Below are positions 8,958 to 18,014 of a DNA stretch of 64,000 bases, one piece after another; the first letter of the stretch is position 1; each line of letters begins with the position of its first letter. The position numbers were made by a program, and so were the translations under genes. The notes under the pieces are model-generated. The model did no database searches. It saw only the letters and a program-made list of their open reading frames with translations, and was not told where the DNA came from. The DNA is taken from assembly GCA_965206195.1 (NCBI GenBank), contig CBDBIZ010000011.1, forward strand, positions 1,426,001 to 1,490,000, given 5' to 3'. The stretch is from JAAOIF01 sp965206195. Its GTDB lineage: Bacteria > Pseudomonadota > Gammaproteobacteria > PS1 > Pseudothioglobaceae.

Positions 8958-9722
8958 TTAATTGTAGCGCTGTCTGTTGACCTCAAATAGAGCAATACCA
9001 GTGGCAACAGAGACGTTCAAACTTTCAATATTCCCTCGCATTGGTATCATTGCTAATTGGTCACAAGATTGTTTGGTTAGCTTTCTTAATCCAAAGCCTT
9101 CAGCTCCCATGACAATGGCACTTGGCGGATTAAGGTCGATTTGATAGAGTGATTGTTGATCTGGATTATCGACATTTGAACCCAAGCCAATAATCCAAAT
9201 ATTTTGTGCTTGAAGGGCTTTGATTGTACGTACAAGATTGGTTACTTGAAATATTTTTAATTGATTCAGTGCGCCAGCAGCAGTTTTATATGCCAGTGCG
9301 TTGATTGGTGCTGAGCCATCTTTGTTGATAATGACGCAATCAACCCCTGCAGCGTTTGCACAGCGCAGGCAAGCACCTAAATTTCTAGGGTCTTGAACAC
9401 GCTCCAATATTAATAGCAAGCTGTTTTTTTCAAGTTTGACAAGTTTGTTGATATATACCATTAAAGCATTTTGATTTGGCAAAGTAGGTGGTGAAATTTC
9501 AGCCACAATGCCTTGGTGTATTTGATTATTTGTTAGTTTATCCAGTTGTTGTTTACTGCATTTTTGTGTCTTAATACCAAGAGCGTCAAACTGATTACTA
9601 ATGCTGTCAAGGCGTTTATCAAATCTTTGATTGAAGGTAAATGCATTTAGTATGGATTCGGGGTTGGTATCTAGCTGCGCTTGAACAGCGTGAAATCCGA
9701 AGATAATAATCGATTTAGACAT
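8958..9722 (-). CDS. rlmB: 23S rRNA (guanosine-2'-O-)-methyltransferase RlmB
   Basis: SpoU/TrmH-family knotted methyltransferase; in E. coli RlmB methylates Gm2251 of 23S rRNA. The 254 residues comprise an N-terminal L30e-like substrate-binding domain with FGFHAVQAQL at the start and a SPOUT domain with ERVQDPRNLGACLRCANAAG, then IVMGAEGFGLR and IPMRGNIESLNVSVA forming the AdoMet-binding knot. It follows surA by 17 bases on the same strand. Among TrmH paralogues RlmB is the best fit by N-terminus and length. Confidence 0.93.
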   Translation of the reverse strand: MSKSIIIFGFHAVQAQLDTNPESILNAFTFNQRFDKRLDSISNQFDALGIKTQKCSKQQLDKLTNNQIHQGIVAEISPPTLPNQNALMVYINKLVKLEKNSLLLILERVQDPRNLGACLRCANAAGVDCVIINKDGSAPINALAYKTAAGALNQLKIFQVTNLVRTIKALQAQNIWIIGLGSNVDNPDQQSLYQIDLNPPSAIVMGAEGFGLRKLTKQSCDQLAMIPMRGNIESLNVSVATGIALFEVNRQRYN

Positions 9723-9739
9723 GGCGACAGGTGATTGCT

Positions 9740-10678
9740 TTAAAGTTTGTTGGCGAAAATTTCTATATAAACACCTTCTCTAAGTTTTTTTACCCAGTCT
9801 TGATAGTAAGTATTTTTTTGTGATTGAATCAGTTGTGATTTAATTGCATCAAGTCGGCTTGCTGCTGCATCGCGTTGTTTGATAATTTTGATAATTCTCC
9901 AACCTTGTGGTGTGAAAAAAGGTTTTGATATTTGACCTAATTCGAGTCCTTGTAATTGCTTTTGAATAACTGGCGGGGATTTTTCAAGGCCAAACCAGCC
10001 AGATTCACCACCGTTTTGATAAGAAGAGTCTTGAGAGTGCAATTTTGCCAGTTCGTCAAATGAGGTACCTGTGTTGATTTTGTCGGTTAATTCAATTAAA
10101 AATTGTTTGATAAGTGTGTCTTTGGATTGTGCTAAAGTGTTGGCATTGGTTTTATCGATTGAGTTGATTAAAATTTGTGCGATTTTAATCTCCTTACTAA
10201 AGTCACTAATTTTGGTTTGGTCGTTGGCAATAGCTGCATTAATTTCTGCTGGGGTTAGATTGACTTCAATAGTGTTCAAGACGAATTTTTTAAGCCCTCT
10301 AAGTGAGAGCTCTTGAGTGATATTCTTGACAATAGCGTCAAATTCGGGAGATGCTTTTAGTTGGGCAAGAGATAGTTTGTTTTGTGTGGCAATACGACTT
10401 AGCATTAGGTTAATGGTTTTTGCCTTAGGCTGGACACCGAGTTTTTGCACTTCTTTTAGTAGTAATACCAAGTCGATTTGTTGATTAATCAGTGCTATTT
10501 TTTGTGCTTTGGTAGAAGCGGGACCTATTTGTTTAGCAATTGTATCAAAGGTAATAACATCGTCATTAACAATTGCAATCATACTATTAGTAATGGCTGA
10601 TGCAGTTAATGAGAAACCAAATATCAGTATCAGTAATTTAAAATTTGACAAAAATTGATAGCGTGTTCTTAAACTCAT
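9740..10678 (-). CDS. surA: Periplasmic chaperone/PPIase SurA (single parvulin domain)
   Basis: Periplasmic chaperone delivering outer-membrane proteins, including LptD, to the Bam complex. The 312-residue product has a hydrophobic signal segment near residues 12-30, the SurA N-terminal chaperone domain (IVNDDVITFDTIAKQ) and one parvulin repeat (about residues 160-268, SQDSSYQNGGESGWF...FTPQGWRIIKI). E. coli SurA (428 residues) has two parvulin repeats, so one is missing. It lies 10 bases downstream of lptD, the usual lptD-surA order. Confidence 0.92.
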   Translation of the reverse strand: MSLRTRYQFLSNFKLLILIFGFSLTASAITNSMIAIVNDDVITFDTIAKQIGPASTKAQKIALINQQIDLVLLLKEVQKLGVQPKAKTINLMLSRIATQNKLSLAQLKASPEFDAIVKNITQELSLRGLKKFVLNTIEVNLTPAEINAAIANDQTKISDFSKEIKIAQILINSIDKTNANTLAQSKDTLIKQFLIELTDKINTGTSFDELAKLHSQDSSYQNGGESGWFGLEKSPPVIQKQLQGLELGQISKPFFTPQGWRIIKIIKQRDAAASRLDAIKSQLIQSQKNTYYQDWVKKLREGVYIEIFANKL

Positions 10679-10688
10679 ATTGCTATGA

Positions 10689-12881
10689 TTAGTTATTCAG
10701 ATTGGCTAAATAGTTTGGTATATTTTTCTCAAGACGTTTAGCAAGGCTGGGCGAGCTTGAAGCTAAACCTTTGAGTACAAATTCAATGCTGGTCGTACGC
10801 TCAAAGTCTGTGCCTCCAGTATGCTCTTTAAAATGTGCTAAACGCAATGCCCAACAACATGATTCATATGCTATACCTGTAGTTTCTCTATTGGTAATTG
10901 AGTCAGTAAGAGAGCGGTTAACACCACCAAAAATATGTATATTTTGATTGATTGGGTAAGCACCAAAAGCCTCAATTGATTCAATGTTATTGTCATCATG
11001 ATACGCAAGTGTTAAGAATTTTCTTGCATTTAAATGATAGCTAATAGTATTATCTTGTTCATTCAATTCGCCAGTTTCTGGGTCAAGTTGTAAGTCGCTA
11101 TTAAAAGTGAAGTTGCCTAATTTGAGACCAATTGCTGCAGCAATATCTGAGTATTTTCTTCGATCAACCAAAACGCCATCAAGGTTTAAGCTTTGACTAT
11201 CAAGATAAAAACTTTGAGCCGTTTTAAGACTTAAATAAGTATCGCCAGTGTCTTGGTTGATAAATTCTGATTCTAATCCCACAGTAAAGTTATTGGCATT
11301 GTTGATTCTATCAAATCCAGTAAATTCTTGACCAGAGAATAAGCCTTCATAGGTATTATTTTTCTGCACTGAATCAAAGTTTGGCAGTTCGCTTTGATTT
11401 CTTTTAGGTGTGTATCTATATGCCAGTCTTGGGGTAAGAGTTTGCACAAGGTTGGTGTTAAAGAGCGAGGTTTGTCTTTCTAAAAATAACTGAGAGTCGA
11501 TGTTAAATGTTGCAATAGCGCGATTTTGATTAGGTGCATTGTCTAAGTCATAGTTGGTATTAGATATATCCAAACTAGGTGTAATTGAATAAGCATCTGT
11601 TGATATTAAACGCTTAAAATTAGCCTGTGCGTGCGTGCGTAGGCCTGTTATTTGAGCATTATCATTGTGTGTGAAATCGCTACCAACTAATAATAATTTG
11701 GTATAACGACCATTCAAACCTTGAATACCTTTAGAGATTGATAATTCTGGAGCACGTGTGTATGTTACAGTACCGTTGTTCACTAATTGCTCTGATTCTG
11801 CAAATAAAGATAACGCTAAATCACGTTCATTGTCTTTATAAGTTGCGTTAATCTCTGAGCGCAACGAGGATTCAGCAGTATTACCAAGAGCAATATCTTT
11901 AAAATAATCAACATCTGAGACTCGATTAACTTTAGCAGCAAGATTGATTCTGTCATTAATGCTCAAGTCCAATTTTGAATTAATCAGCCAACGTTTGTCG
12001 TTGCTAATGTCATCTTTGGCTAAATACTGACCCTCAATTTCAAATCGACCTCCTTGCCAATAATCACTCTGGGCAATTAATTGTCGATAAATTCCTTCAA
12101 TAACGTTGCCACGACTGGACAGATGATTAAGTGTTAGCAATAAGTCACGATCTGGTGCAATATTGAAATAGTATGGAATTCTAACTCGATAAGAGCCACC
12201 TTCGCTGTTATCTGACTCGTTATAACTGCTAAAACTGGGTGATAAAAAACCCGATTCACGTCCCTCTAAAACCCATTGATAGTGTGATAAATAAAACACA
12301 GGCACGCCCAAAACTTCCAATACTACGTTTTTAGCCACACCACGATTAGTACCGGTGTTAAGGTTGATATTATCGGCTTTTATTTGCCAGTTGTTATTGC
12401 CTAGTGGACAAGTACTATAAGTGGCATATTCGTAAGTTTGCTGGTTGCCATCATTGCTGGCTTTTCTTGCTTGTCCTTTGATTTTTGTATTTGGGTAATG
12501 AAAGTGTACTTGCTCTGCCAAGGTTTGAGTGATGCTATTTTTCTGTTGAATGACTACCTTATCAGCAGTTAGCATAAGCTCATTGTTTTGAAATTCAACA
12601 TTGCCACTGGCATTTAGAATTTTGTTAGATTTGTTGACATTGACTTTGTCTGCTGCTAGATAATATTTACTTGAATTAAGTACCACATTGCCACTTAGAG
12701 AATAACTGTTTTTTGAGTTGATTTCGCTTTTATCGGCAACTGCGTCAAGATTTTCAATATCACTCGAGAGTGTTTGCTGAGTAAAAAGCAAATTGTTTTG
12801 TTGACAATTAAGCGCTACACCTTGTGCATTGATAGTGGTCGATAATAAAACAACGGCAGAGAAAATTAATTGCTTTTTCAT
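10689..12881 (-). CDS. lptD: LPS-assembly outer membrane protein LptD
   Basis: Outer-membrane beta-barrel that, with LptE, inserts LPS in the outer leaflet. The 730-residue protein has a signal peptide, an N-terminal OstA/LptA-like jellyroll (about residues 45-175) and a C-terminal barrel. The cysteines needed for inter-domain disulfides are present: one just after the signal peptide (ALNCQQ), one near residue 165 (YSTCPLGNNNW) and the adjacent pair SCCWALRLAH close to the end. It heads the lptD-surA-rlmB run. It belongs to the same pathway as lptF at 1455. Confidence 0.96.
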   Translation of the reverse strand: MKKQLIFSAVVLLSTTINAQGVALNCQQNNLLFTQQTLSSDIENLDAVADKSEINSKNSYSLSGNVVLNSSKYYLAADKVNVNKSNKILNASGNVEFQNNELMLTADKVVIQQKNSITQTLAEQVHFHYPNTKIKGQARKASNDGNQQTYEYATYSTCPLGNNNWQIKADNINLNTGTNRGVAKNVVLEVLGVPVFYLSHYQWVLEGRESGFLSPSFSSYNESDNSEGGSYRVRIPYYFNIAPDRDLLLTLNHLSSRGNVIEGIYRQLIAQSDYWQGGRFEIEGQYLAKDDISNDKRWLINSKLDLSINDRINLAAKVNRVSDVDYFKDIALGNTAESSLRSEINATYKDNERDLALSLFAESEQLVNNGTVTYTRAPELSISKGIQGLNGRYTKLLLVGSDFTHNDNAQITGLRTHAQANFKRLISTDAYSITPSLDISNTNYDLDNAPNQNRAIATFNIDSQLFLERQTSLFNTNLVQTLTPRLAYRYTPKRNQSELPNFDSVQKNNTYEGLFSGQEFTGFDRINNANNFTVGLESEFINQDTGDTYLSLKTAQSFYLDSQSLNLDGVLVDRRKYSDIAAAIGLKLGNFTFNSDLQLDPETGELNEQDNTISYHLNARKFLTLAYHDDNNIESIEAFGAYPINQNIHIFGGVNRSLTDSITNRETTGIAYESCCWALRLAHFKEHTGGTDFERTTSIEFVLKGLASSSPSLAKRLEKNIPNYLANLNN

Positions 12882-13109
12882 GCTAACACTTTATTGACGC
12901 TTAAAATTTAATCATTTTAACATTAGCAGGTTGTTAACATTATAAGACTTACGAATAAAAAATAACTAAAAATATCTCTACACTGAGTAGTAAAAACAAG
13001 TCGCGGTTTTCCCAATTAAGTCAGACACTAAATTGACACTTTAGCTGTTACTTTTTTGTATTAATAATCTTTTTTTAAAGCTTGTCTCAACTTGGACGTA
13101 ATCTAAGCT

Positions 13110-13262
13110 TTAATATAATACCCTCATTTCCCGTACTATTTTCAAGTAGAATCTCAACTGTTTACAGTCGTTTTTATCCCTGATTGGCTGATTTATATAA
13201 GATACGACTTGACTCATTGAATATTCACGACATAATTCAGCCAGTGGGCATGCTGCTTGATT
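13110..13262 (-). pseudogene. Possible IS3-family orfA (helix-turn-helix) remnant
   Basis: An open frame of 50 codons reads AACPLAELCREYSMSQ near its start, which resembles the helix-turn-helix of IS3-group OrfA proteins (type LAELCREHGMS). The continuation does not match the expected KWRAKYGG region, so only the helix-turn-helix part is supported. It has no start codon context and is isolated. It lies on the opposite strand to the transposase tail 120 bases away, suggesting rearranged debris. Confidence 0.35.
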
Positions 13263-13380
13263 TTATTTAAGAATATTAACAATTTTTATCTGTACCTTGA
13301 TTTTTGCTCTTGGTTTTTTATTATAAAATTTTCTACTTTGAGAAGTGTTTGGTTTTTTGGAATATTACAAACCACTGATA

Positions 13381-13452
13381 ATGAATGAAGACAAATATAG
13401 GGAAAAGTACAATATGTTATGGACGTATATAATTGCTTGTCTGAGCAACTGA
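13381..13452 (+). pseudogene. IS transposase C-terminal remnant (copy 1)
   Basis: A 23-codon frame starting MNEDKYREKYNMLWTYII matches at DNA and protein level the tail at 26157-26240, where the same frame continues from recognisable integrase sequence. It is therefore the last piece of the same element, immediately upstream of hflK. The end of similarity (…gcttgt) probably lies near the former element boundary. Confidence 0.6.
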
Positions 13453-13497
13453 ATTTGGGTAAAATGGTTTGGGTTTATTAATATATGGAAACAACAA

Positions 13498-14685
13498 ATG
13501 GCTTGGAACGATGATAACAATCAAAACCCTTGGAGAGGCAAAATGAACGGAAAATCAGGTGGTGCACCTCAAATGCCGCCAGATTTAGACGAGGTAATTA
13601 AAGAGTTTAAAAATAAATTTGATGGATTATTTGGTAGCAAAAAAACCTCAGAACCAAACAACACATCGGGTAAACCTTCAAAAGGAATTTTTAAATATCT
13701 CGCTATATTGGCTTTATTGATATGGATGCTGTCGGGTATCTATATTGTCGATCCTGCTGAAAAAGGCGTGATTCTACGTTTTGGTGCGCTTCAAGAAGTT
13801 ACTTCTCAGGGTCCGCATTGGCACCTACCTTACCCCATTGAAAGCCTTTACAAGGTTAATGTGACAAAAAGTAGGAATACTGAAATAGGGTTTCGTAAAG
13901 CCATTAATAGCGGCGGACGTTTTTCTGGCAATGTTTCTTCTGAGTCGTTAATGTTGACTAAAGATGAAAATATTATTGACGCTAAATTTGCCATTCAATA
14001 CAAAATTAACAATGTGAAAAATTACTTATTTAGTGTGGCAAATCCAGACTTAACGCTGCGTGATGTGGTTGAAAGTGCAATTCGTCAAGTGGTGGGTAAA
14101 AATACTATGGATTATGTATTTGAGGAGCGTGGCACAGTATCTGAACTAATTAAGGAAAAGTCACAATTTTTGCTAGATAATTATAACACTGGGCTCAAAA
14201 TAACCACGGTAAATATGAAAGATGCACAACCACCTGAACAAGTGCAAGCATCTTTTGATGACGCGGTTAAAGCACGTGAAGATAAACAACGTTTGATTAA
14301 TGAAGCACAAACCTATTCTAACGACATCTTGCCAAGAGCACGTGGTAAGGCAGCGCGTATGTTAGAAGAATCTAAAGCTTACAAATCCCAAGTCGTGTCT
14401 AAATCCGAAGGTGAGGCAGCACGTTTTACTCAGCTTTTAACTGAGTATGCGAAAGCACCTAAAGTGACTAAAGAGCGCCTGTATCGCGAAACCATAGAAA
14501 GTGTTTTGGCCAATACCGGTAAAGTTGTGGTTGATTCAAATGCCAATAGCCTAATGTATTTGCCGATTGACAAGCTTATTAATACTAATAAACAATCTGG
14601 CACTGAAGTCACTATTCAAGAATCGAAGCAGCCTAATTCAGGCACTGGGATTAGAAATGTTTTCCGCACTAGAGAGGTAAGATAA
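13498..14685 (+). CDS. hflK: FtsH protease modulator HflK
   Basis: Membrane SPFH/stomatin-family protein that forms with HflC a periplasmic cage around FtsH and modulates proteolysis. The 395 residues begin with the typical MAWNDDNNQNPW, have a glycine/proline-rich cytoplasmic leader, one membrane segment near residues 66-84 and the SPFH domain beginning at YIVDPAEKGVILRFG, then a long helical region with EARxREDKQR-type sequence. Its stop overlaps the ATG of hflC by one base. hfq and hflX, often upstream, are absent here. Confidence 0.96.
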   Translation: MAWNDDNNQNPWRGKMNGKSGGAPQMPPDLDEVIKEFKNKFDGLFGSKKTSEPNNTSGKPSKGIFKYLAILALLIWMLSGIYIVDPAEKGVILRFGALQEVTSQGPHWHLPYPIESLYKVNVTKSRNTEIGFRKAINSGGRFSGNVSSESLMLTKDENIIDAKFAIQYKINNVKNYLFSVANPDLTLRDVVESAIRQVVGKNTMDYVFEERGTVSELIKEKSQFLLDNYNTGLKITTVNMKDAQPPEQVQASFDDAVKAREDKQRLINEAQTYSNDILPRARGKAARMLEESKAYKSQVVSKSEGEAARFTQLLTEYAKAPKVTKERLYRETIESVLANTGKVVVDSNANSLMYLPIDKLINTNKQSGTEVTIQESKQPNSGTGIRNVFRTREVR

Positions 14686-15539
14686 TGCAAAAAATAATCA
14701 TAGCAATTGTTGTAGTTATATTTTTAGTGTTGAGTTCGGCACTATACACCGTTGACGAAACACAAACTGCCATTAAATTACGTCTAGGTGAGATTGTTGT
14801 CGTTGAAACTACTCCAGGACTCAAATTTAAAACCCCTTTTGTGAACAATGTGATAAAGTTTGATAAGCGTATTCAAACATTAGACGCACCTGCTGAGCGT
14901 TTTTTAACTGGTGAGAAGAAAAATGTGATTGTCGATTCTTTCGTTAAATGGCGTATTGTTGATGCAGAGCAGTTTTACAAATCAACTGGTGGTAGCTTTT
15001 CTTTGACGAATGAGCGACTTGAACAAATTATTAAAGCGGGGCTTAAAAGTGAATTTTCAAAGCGTACGATTGTCGAAGTCGTTTCTGGTGAGCGCGCACA
15101 AATTATGAGTGATATTGCCAAATTAGCAAAAAATGACGTAGCAGAATTTGGCATTGAAATTATCGATGTACGTATTAAACGTATTGATTTAGCACAAAAA
15201 GTCAGTAATTCAGTGTACCGTCGTATGGAGTCTGAGCGTCAACGTGTAGCTAAAGAGTTAAGGTCTCAAGGTGCAGAAGAGGCTGAAATTATTAGAGCCG
15301 CAGCAGACAAAGAGCGCACCATTATTTTGGCAAATGCCTATCGTGACTCTGAAAAGATTCGTGGTGAAGGAGACGCTGCTTCTGCTAGTAATTATGCGCA
15401 GGCTTACAATAAAAATACCGATTTTTATTCGTTTCATCGTTCATTAGAATCTTATAAAAAGTCATTTACTAACAAAAGCGACATTTTAATTCTTAATCCA
15501 AATACTGAGTTTTTTCGTCATTTCAACCCAGACCTTTAA
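14685..15539 (+). CDS. hflC: FtsH protease modulator HflC
   Basis: Partner of HflK in the FtsH regulatory complex. The 284-residue protein has an N-terminal membrane anchor (residues 2-20), the SPFH domain (VDETQTAIKLRLGEI) and the conserved GVEIIDVRIKRIDL-like stretch, here FGIEIIDVRIKRIDL, followed by a charged helix with QRVAKELRSQG. It is shorter than E. coli HflC (334). It is coupled to hflK by one-base overlap and is followed by hisZ 19 bases on. Confidence 0.96.
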   Translation: MQKIIIAIVVVIFLVLSSALYTVDETQTAIKLRLGEIVVVETTPGLKFKTPFVNNVIKFDKRIQTLDAPAERFLTGEKKNVIVDSFVKWRIVDAEQFYKSTGGSFSLTNERLEQIIKAGLKSEFSKRTIVEVVSGERAQIMSDIAKLAKNDVAEFGIEIIDVRIKRIDLAQKVSNSVYRRMESERQRVAKELRSQGAEEAEIIRAAADKERTIILANAYRDSEKIRGEGDAASASNYAQAYNKNTDFYSFHRSLESYKKSFTNKSDILILNPNTEFFRHFNPDL

Positions 15540-15558
15540 GTAGATTTTTAAGGTTAGT

Positions 15559-16512
15559 ATGAGTATGTGGCAATTGCCTGAGGGTATTGATGAATTGACT
15601 GGTACACAGGCATTAGCGTTTGAGTCTGTGCGTCGCCAACTGCTAGATTTATATATAGAAAAAGGGTTTGATTTGGTAATTGTGCCAATGGTTGAACATG
15701 TTGAATCGTTGTTATTAACTGCTGAATCGATTAACCGAAAAACCTTTAAATTCCTTGACCCAGCCAATGGCAAAATGCTAGGCATACATGCTGATATTAC
15801 TCCACAAATTGCGCGTATTGATGCCAAGCGCGGCAGTGAAAACATTGAAAAATATTGTTATGTGAATGCAATTTTGCAAACTCAGGCAGATGATTTTTAT
15901 GCCACACGCTCACCCATTCAGGCAGGTGCTGAGTTATATGGCTCAGAAAGTGTTGAGGCAGATATTGAAGTTATTGAGTTAATGCTTGAGAGTTTAAAAT
16001 TATTAGCCATTCAGCCAGTTGTACTTAGTTTGGGTAATGTAGCTATTTTTAACACGCTGGTTGCAAAAGAGGAGTTACCAAGTGAGCAAAGTGCAAACCT
16101 ACGCCAAATTTTTGCTAAACGTTCTAACCCAGATTTGGCAGTATTTTTACAAAATAATAACCTAAAAAATGCCGATAAATTTTCTCAATTGATGCAACTA
16201 GAAGGCGGTGTTGAAATATTAGATACAGCACTTGATATATTTAATGATTTGCCTGAGGAAAAGTCAGCCCTTGAGGATTTGATTAAAATTACCCAACAAC
16301 TGGATACAACAAATATTAATATAATCATCGATTTTGCAGAGCTGAAAGCATACGAGTATCACACTGGTGTGGTGTTTTCTGCTTATAACCAAGCATATTC
16401 AAAAGCGCTAGCACAGGGCGGACGTTATAACGGATTGAGCGAGTTTTTTGGTCAAGCGCGTGCAGCAACGGGTTTTTCATTTGATTTAAAGTTTTTAGCA
16501 ATAAAGGATTAG
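15559..16512 (+). CDS. hisZ: ATP phosphoribosyltransferase regulatory subunit HisZ
   Basis: HisRS-like protein that associates with short-form HisG in the first step of histidine synthesis. The 317-residue protein begins MWQLPEGIDELTGTQALAFE and contains a degenerate class II synthetase fold with the histidine-site-like GGRYNGLSEFFG near the end, but no anticodon-binding domain. It lies between hflC and purA, the common order in gammaproteobacteria with HisZ. It is on the short side for the family (often near 390). Confidence 0.92.
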   Translation: MSMWQLPEGIDELTGTQALAFESVRRQLLDLYIEKGFDLVIVPMVEHVESLLLTAESINRKTFKFLDPANGKMLGIHADITPQIARIDAKRGSENIEKYCYVNAILQTQADDFYATRSPIQAGAELYGSESVEADIEVIELMLESLKLLAIQPVVLSLGNVAIFNTLVAKEELPSEQSANLRQIFAKRSNPDLAVFLQNNNLKNADKFSQLMQLEGGVEILDTALDIFNDLPEEKSALEDLIKITQQLDTTNINIIIDFAELKAYEYHTGVVFSAYNQAYSKALAQGGRYNGLSEFFGQARAATGFSFDLKFLAIKD

Positions 16513-16521
16513 CAAGATAAC

Positions 16522-17847
16522 ATGGCAAAAAATGTAGTTGTCATTGGCACCCAATGGGGAGACGAAGGCAAGGGCAAGGTGGTAGATTTAATTACTGACC
16601 AAGTATCAAGCGTGGTGCGCTTTCAAGGCGGCCATAATGCAGGTCATACACTGGTGGTAGAGGGCAGGAAAACTGTCCTACACCTAATTCCCTCAGGTAT
16701 TTTGCGTGAAAATGTTGCATGCTTGATTGGACATGGCGTGGTTTTGTCAATGTCAGCACTGATTAAAGAACTCGGTGAGCTTGAATTGGTAGGTATTAAC
16801 GCCAAAGCACGGCTAAAAATTTCATCAGCTTGTCCATTGATTATGCCTTATCATATTGCACTTGATAATGCCCGTGAAGTTAAGCGTGGCAAGGCGGCGA
16901 TTGGCACAACAGGCAACGGCATTGGTCCAGCGTATGAAGATAAAGTCGCACGTCGTGGTTTGAGAGTGGGTGATTTACTTGATGAAGGGACACTTGGTGA
17001 AAAACTAAAAGAAGTCATGGAATATCATAATTTTATATTGACAAATTATTATGGCGTTGATGGGATTGATTATGCAAAAACACTAGCAGAAGTACTTGAG
17101 CAAGCCAAGATTGTTAAACCAATGATTACCGATGTCGCCGAGCAAATTCATCAACGCATTGCCAATGATGAAAATATCTTGTTTGAAGGTGCACAAGGTG
17201 CGTTATTGGATATTGATCAAGGCACTTATCCGTTTGTTACTTCATCTAATACTACCTCAGGCGGCGCAATAACAGGTTCAGGCGTTGGTGTTACTGATAT
17301 TGATTACGTGTTAGGTATTGTCAAGGCTTATACTACGCGGGTTGGTGGCGGGCCATTTCCAACAGAATTACCCTATAATGTTGCCACTGATGTAGGTGAT
17401 AGTATCGGCAAAGTATTAGGCACAGTAGGGTGTGAATTTGGCGCAACCACAGGCAGGCAACGTCGCTGTGGTTGGTTGGACATGGTCACACTTAATCGTT
17501 CGTTTAAGATGAATGCCGTGACGGGCATTTGTTTGACCAAACTCGATGTATTAGATACACTAGATGTGATTAAAATTTGCATTGCATATAAACTTAACGG
17601 CGAAAAAGTTAGCAGGCCACCGTATGACGTGCAAGGTTATAATGACGCTAAGCCTATTTACATTGAAATGCCAGGCTGGAGACGTTCTACTATCGGCACC
17701 AATTCATTTGATTCATTGCCAATCGAGGCACAAAATTACATCTATAAAATTGAAAAATTATCCAATTTGCCAGTAGATATTTTATCAACTGGTCCAGATC
17801 GAGACGAAACTTTAATCCTTAATAACCCTTTTAGCTATAGAGCATAA
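16522..17847 (+). CDS. purA: Adenylosuccinate synthetase
   Basis: Uses GTP to convert IMP and aspartate to adenylosuccinate in AMP synthesis. The 441-residue protein starts with GTQWGDEGKGKVVD and RFQGGHNAGHTLV, the GTP- and IMP-binding loops, with the catalytic Asp and His in these motifs. ATTGRQRRCGWLD and STGPDRDETL also match. It is 9 bases after hisZ and continues the hflK-hflC-hisZ run. Confidence 0.98.
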   Translation: MAKNVVVIGTQWGDEGKGKVVDLITDQVSSVVRFQGGHNAGHTLVVEGRKTVLHLIPSGILRENVACLIGHGVVLSMSALIKELGELELVGINAKARLKISSACPLIMPYHIALDNAREVKRGKAAIGTTGNGIGPAYEDKVARRGLRVGDLLDEGTLGEKLKEVMEYHNFILTNYYGVDGIDYAKTLAEVLEQAKIVKPMITDVAEQIHQRIANDENILFEGAQGALLDIDQGTYPFVTSSNTTSGGAITGSGVGVTDIDYVLGIVKAYTTRVGGGPFPTELPYNVATDVGDSIGKVLGTVGCEFGATTGRQRRCGWLDMVTLNRSFKMNAVTGICLTKLDVLDTLDVIKICIAYKLNGEKVSRPPYDVQGYNDAKPIYIEMPGWRRSTIGTNSFDSLPIEAQNYIYKIEKLSNLPVDILSTGPDRDETLILNNPFSYRA

Positions 17848-17849
17848 AT

Positions 17850-17975
17850 ATGAATAATCACCAAAATATCATCTTTTGCCCTTCAAGGAGGCATAAAAAA
17901 GAACCTCAACTTGAAAATTTTTTAGAAATCCTCTCAGCGCTACTAAGGAATGGATTTAAAAAATCCCCAACTTAA
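17850..17975 (+). CDS. Possible 41-residue small protein between purA and rnr
   Basis: An open frame of 41 codons with ATG two bases after the purA stop codon, which would suit translational coupling, and TAA at 17973-17975. The product is basic (RRHKK near the start, NGFKKSP at the end) with a central hydrophobic helix around FLEILSALL. No family was recognised. No Shine-Dalgarno sequence was seen other than what purA's end provides. It may be a chance frame. Confidence 0.3.
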   Translation: MNNHQNIIFCPSRRHKKEPQLENFLEILSALLRNGFKKSPT

Positions 17976-18014
17976 TAAAATCTGTCATTTTGTTAATCAT
18001 CTCTCTTTATGTAA

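Larger units (their letters stand above)
12882..13497. other. Gene-free stretch with insertion-sequence scraps
   Basis: This 616-base stretch between the divergent genes lptD and hflK holds no intact gene. It contains a minus-strand fragment resembling IS3-family orfA (13110-13262) and a plus-strand transposase tail (13381-13452), both annotated separately. The remainder is AT-rich with many stops in all frames and must include the promoters of lptD and hflK, which could not be placed with confidence. Confidence 0.7.
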
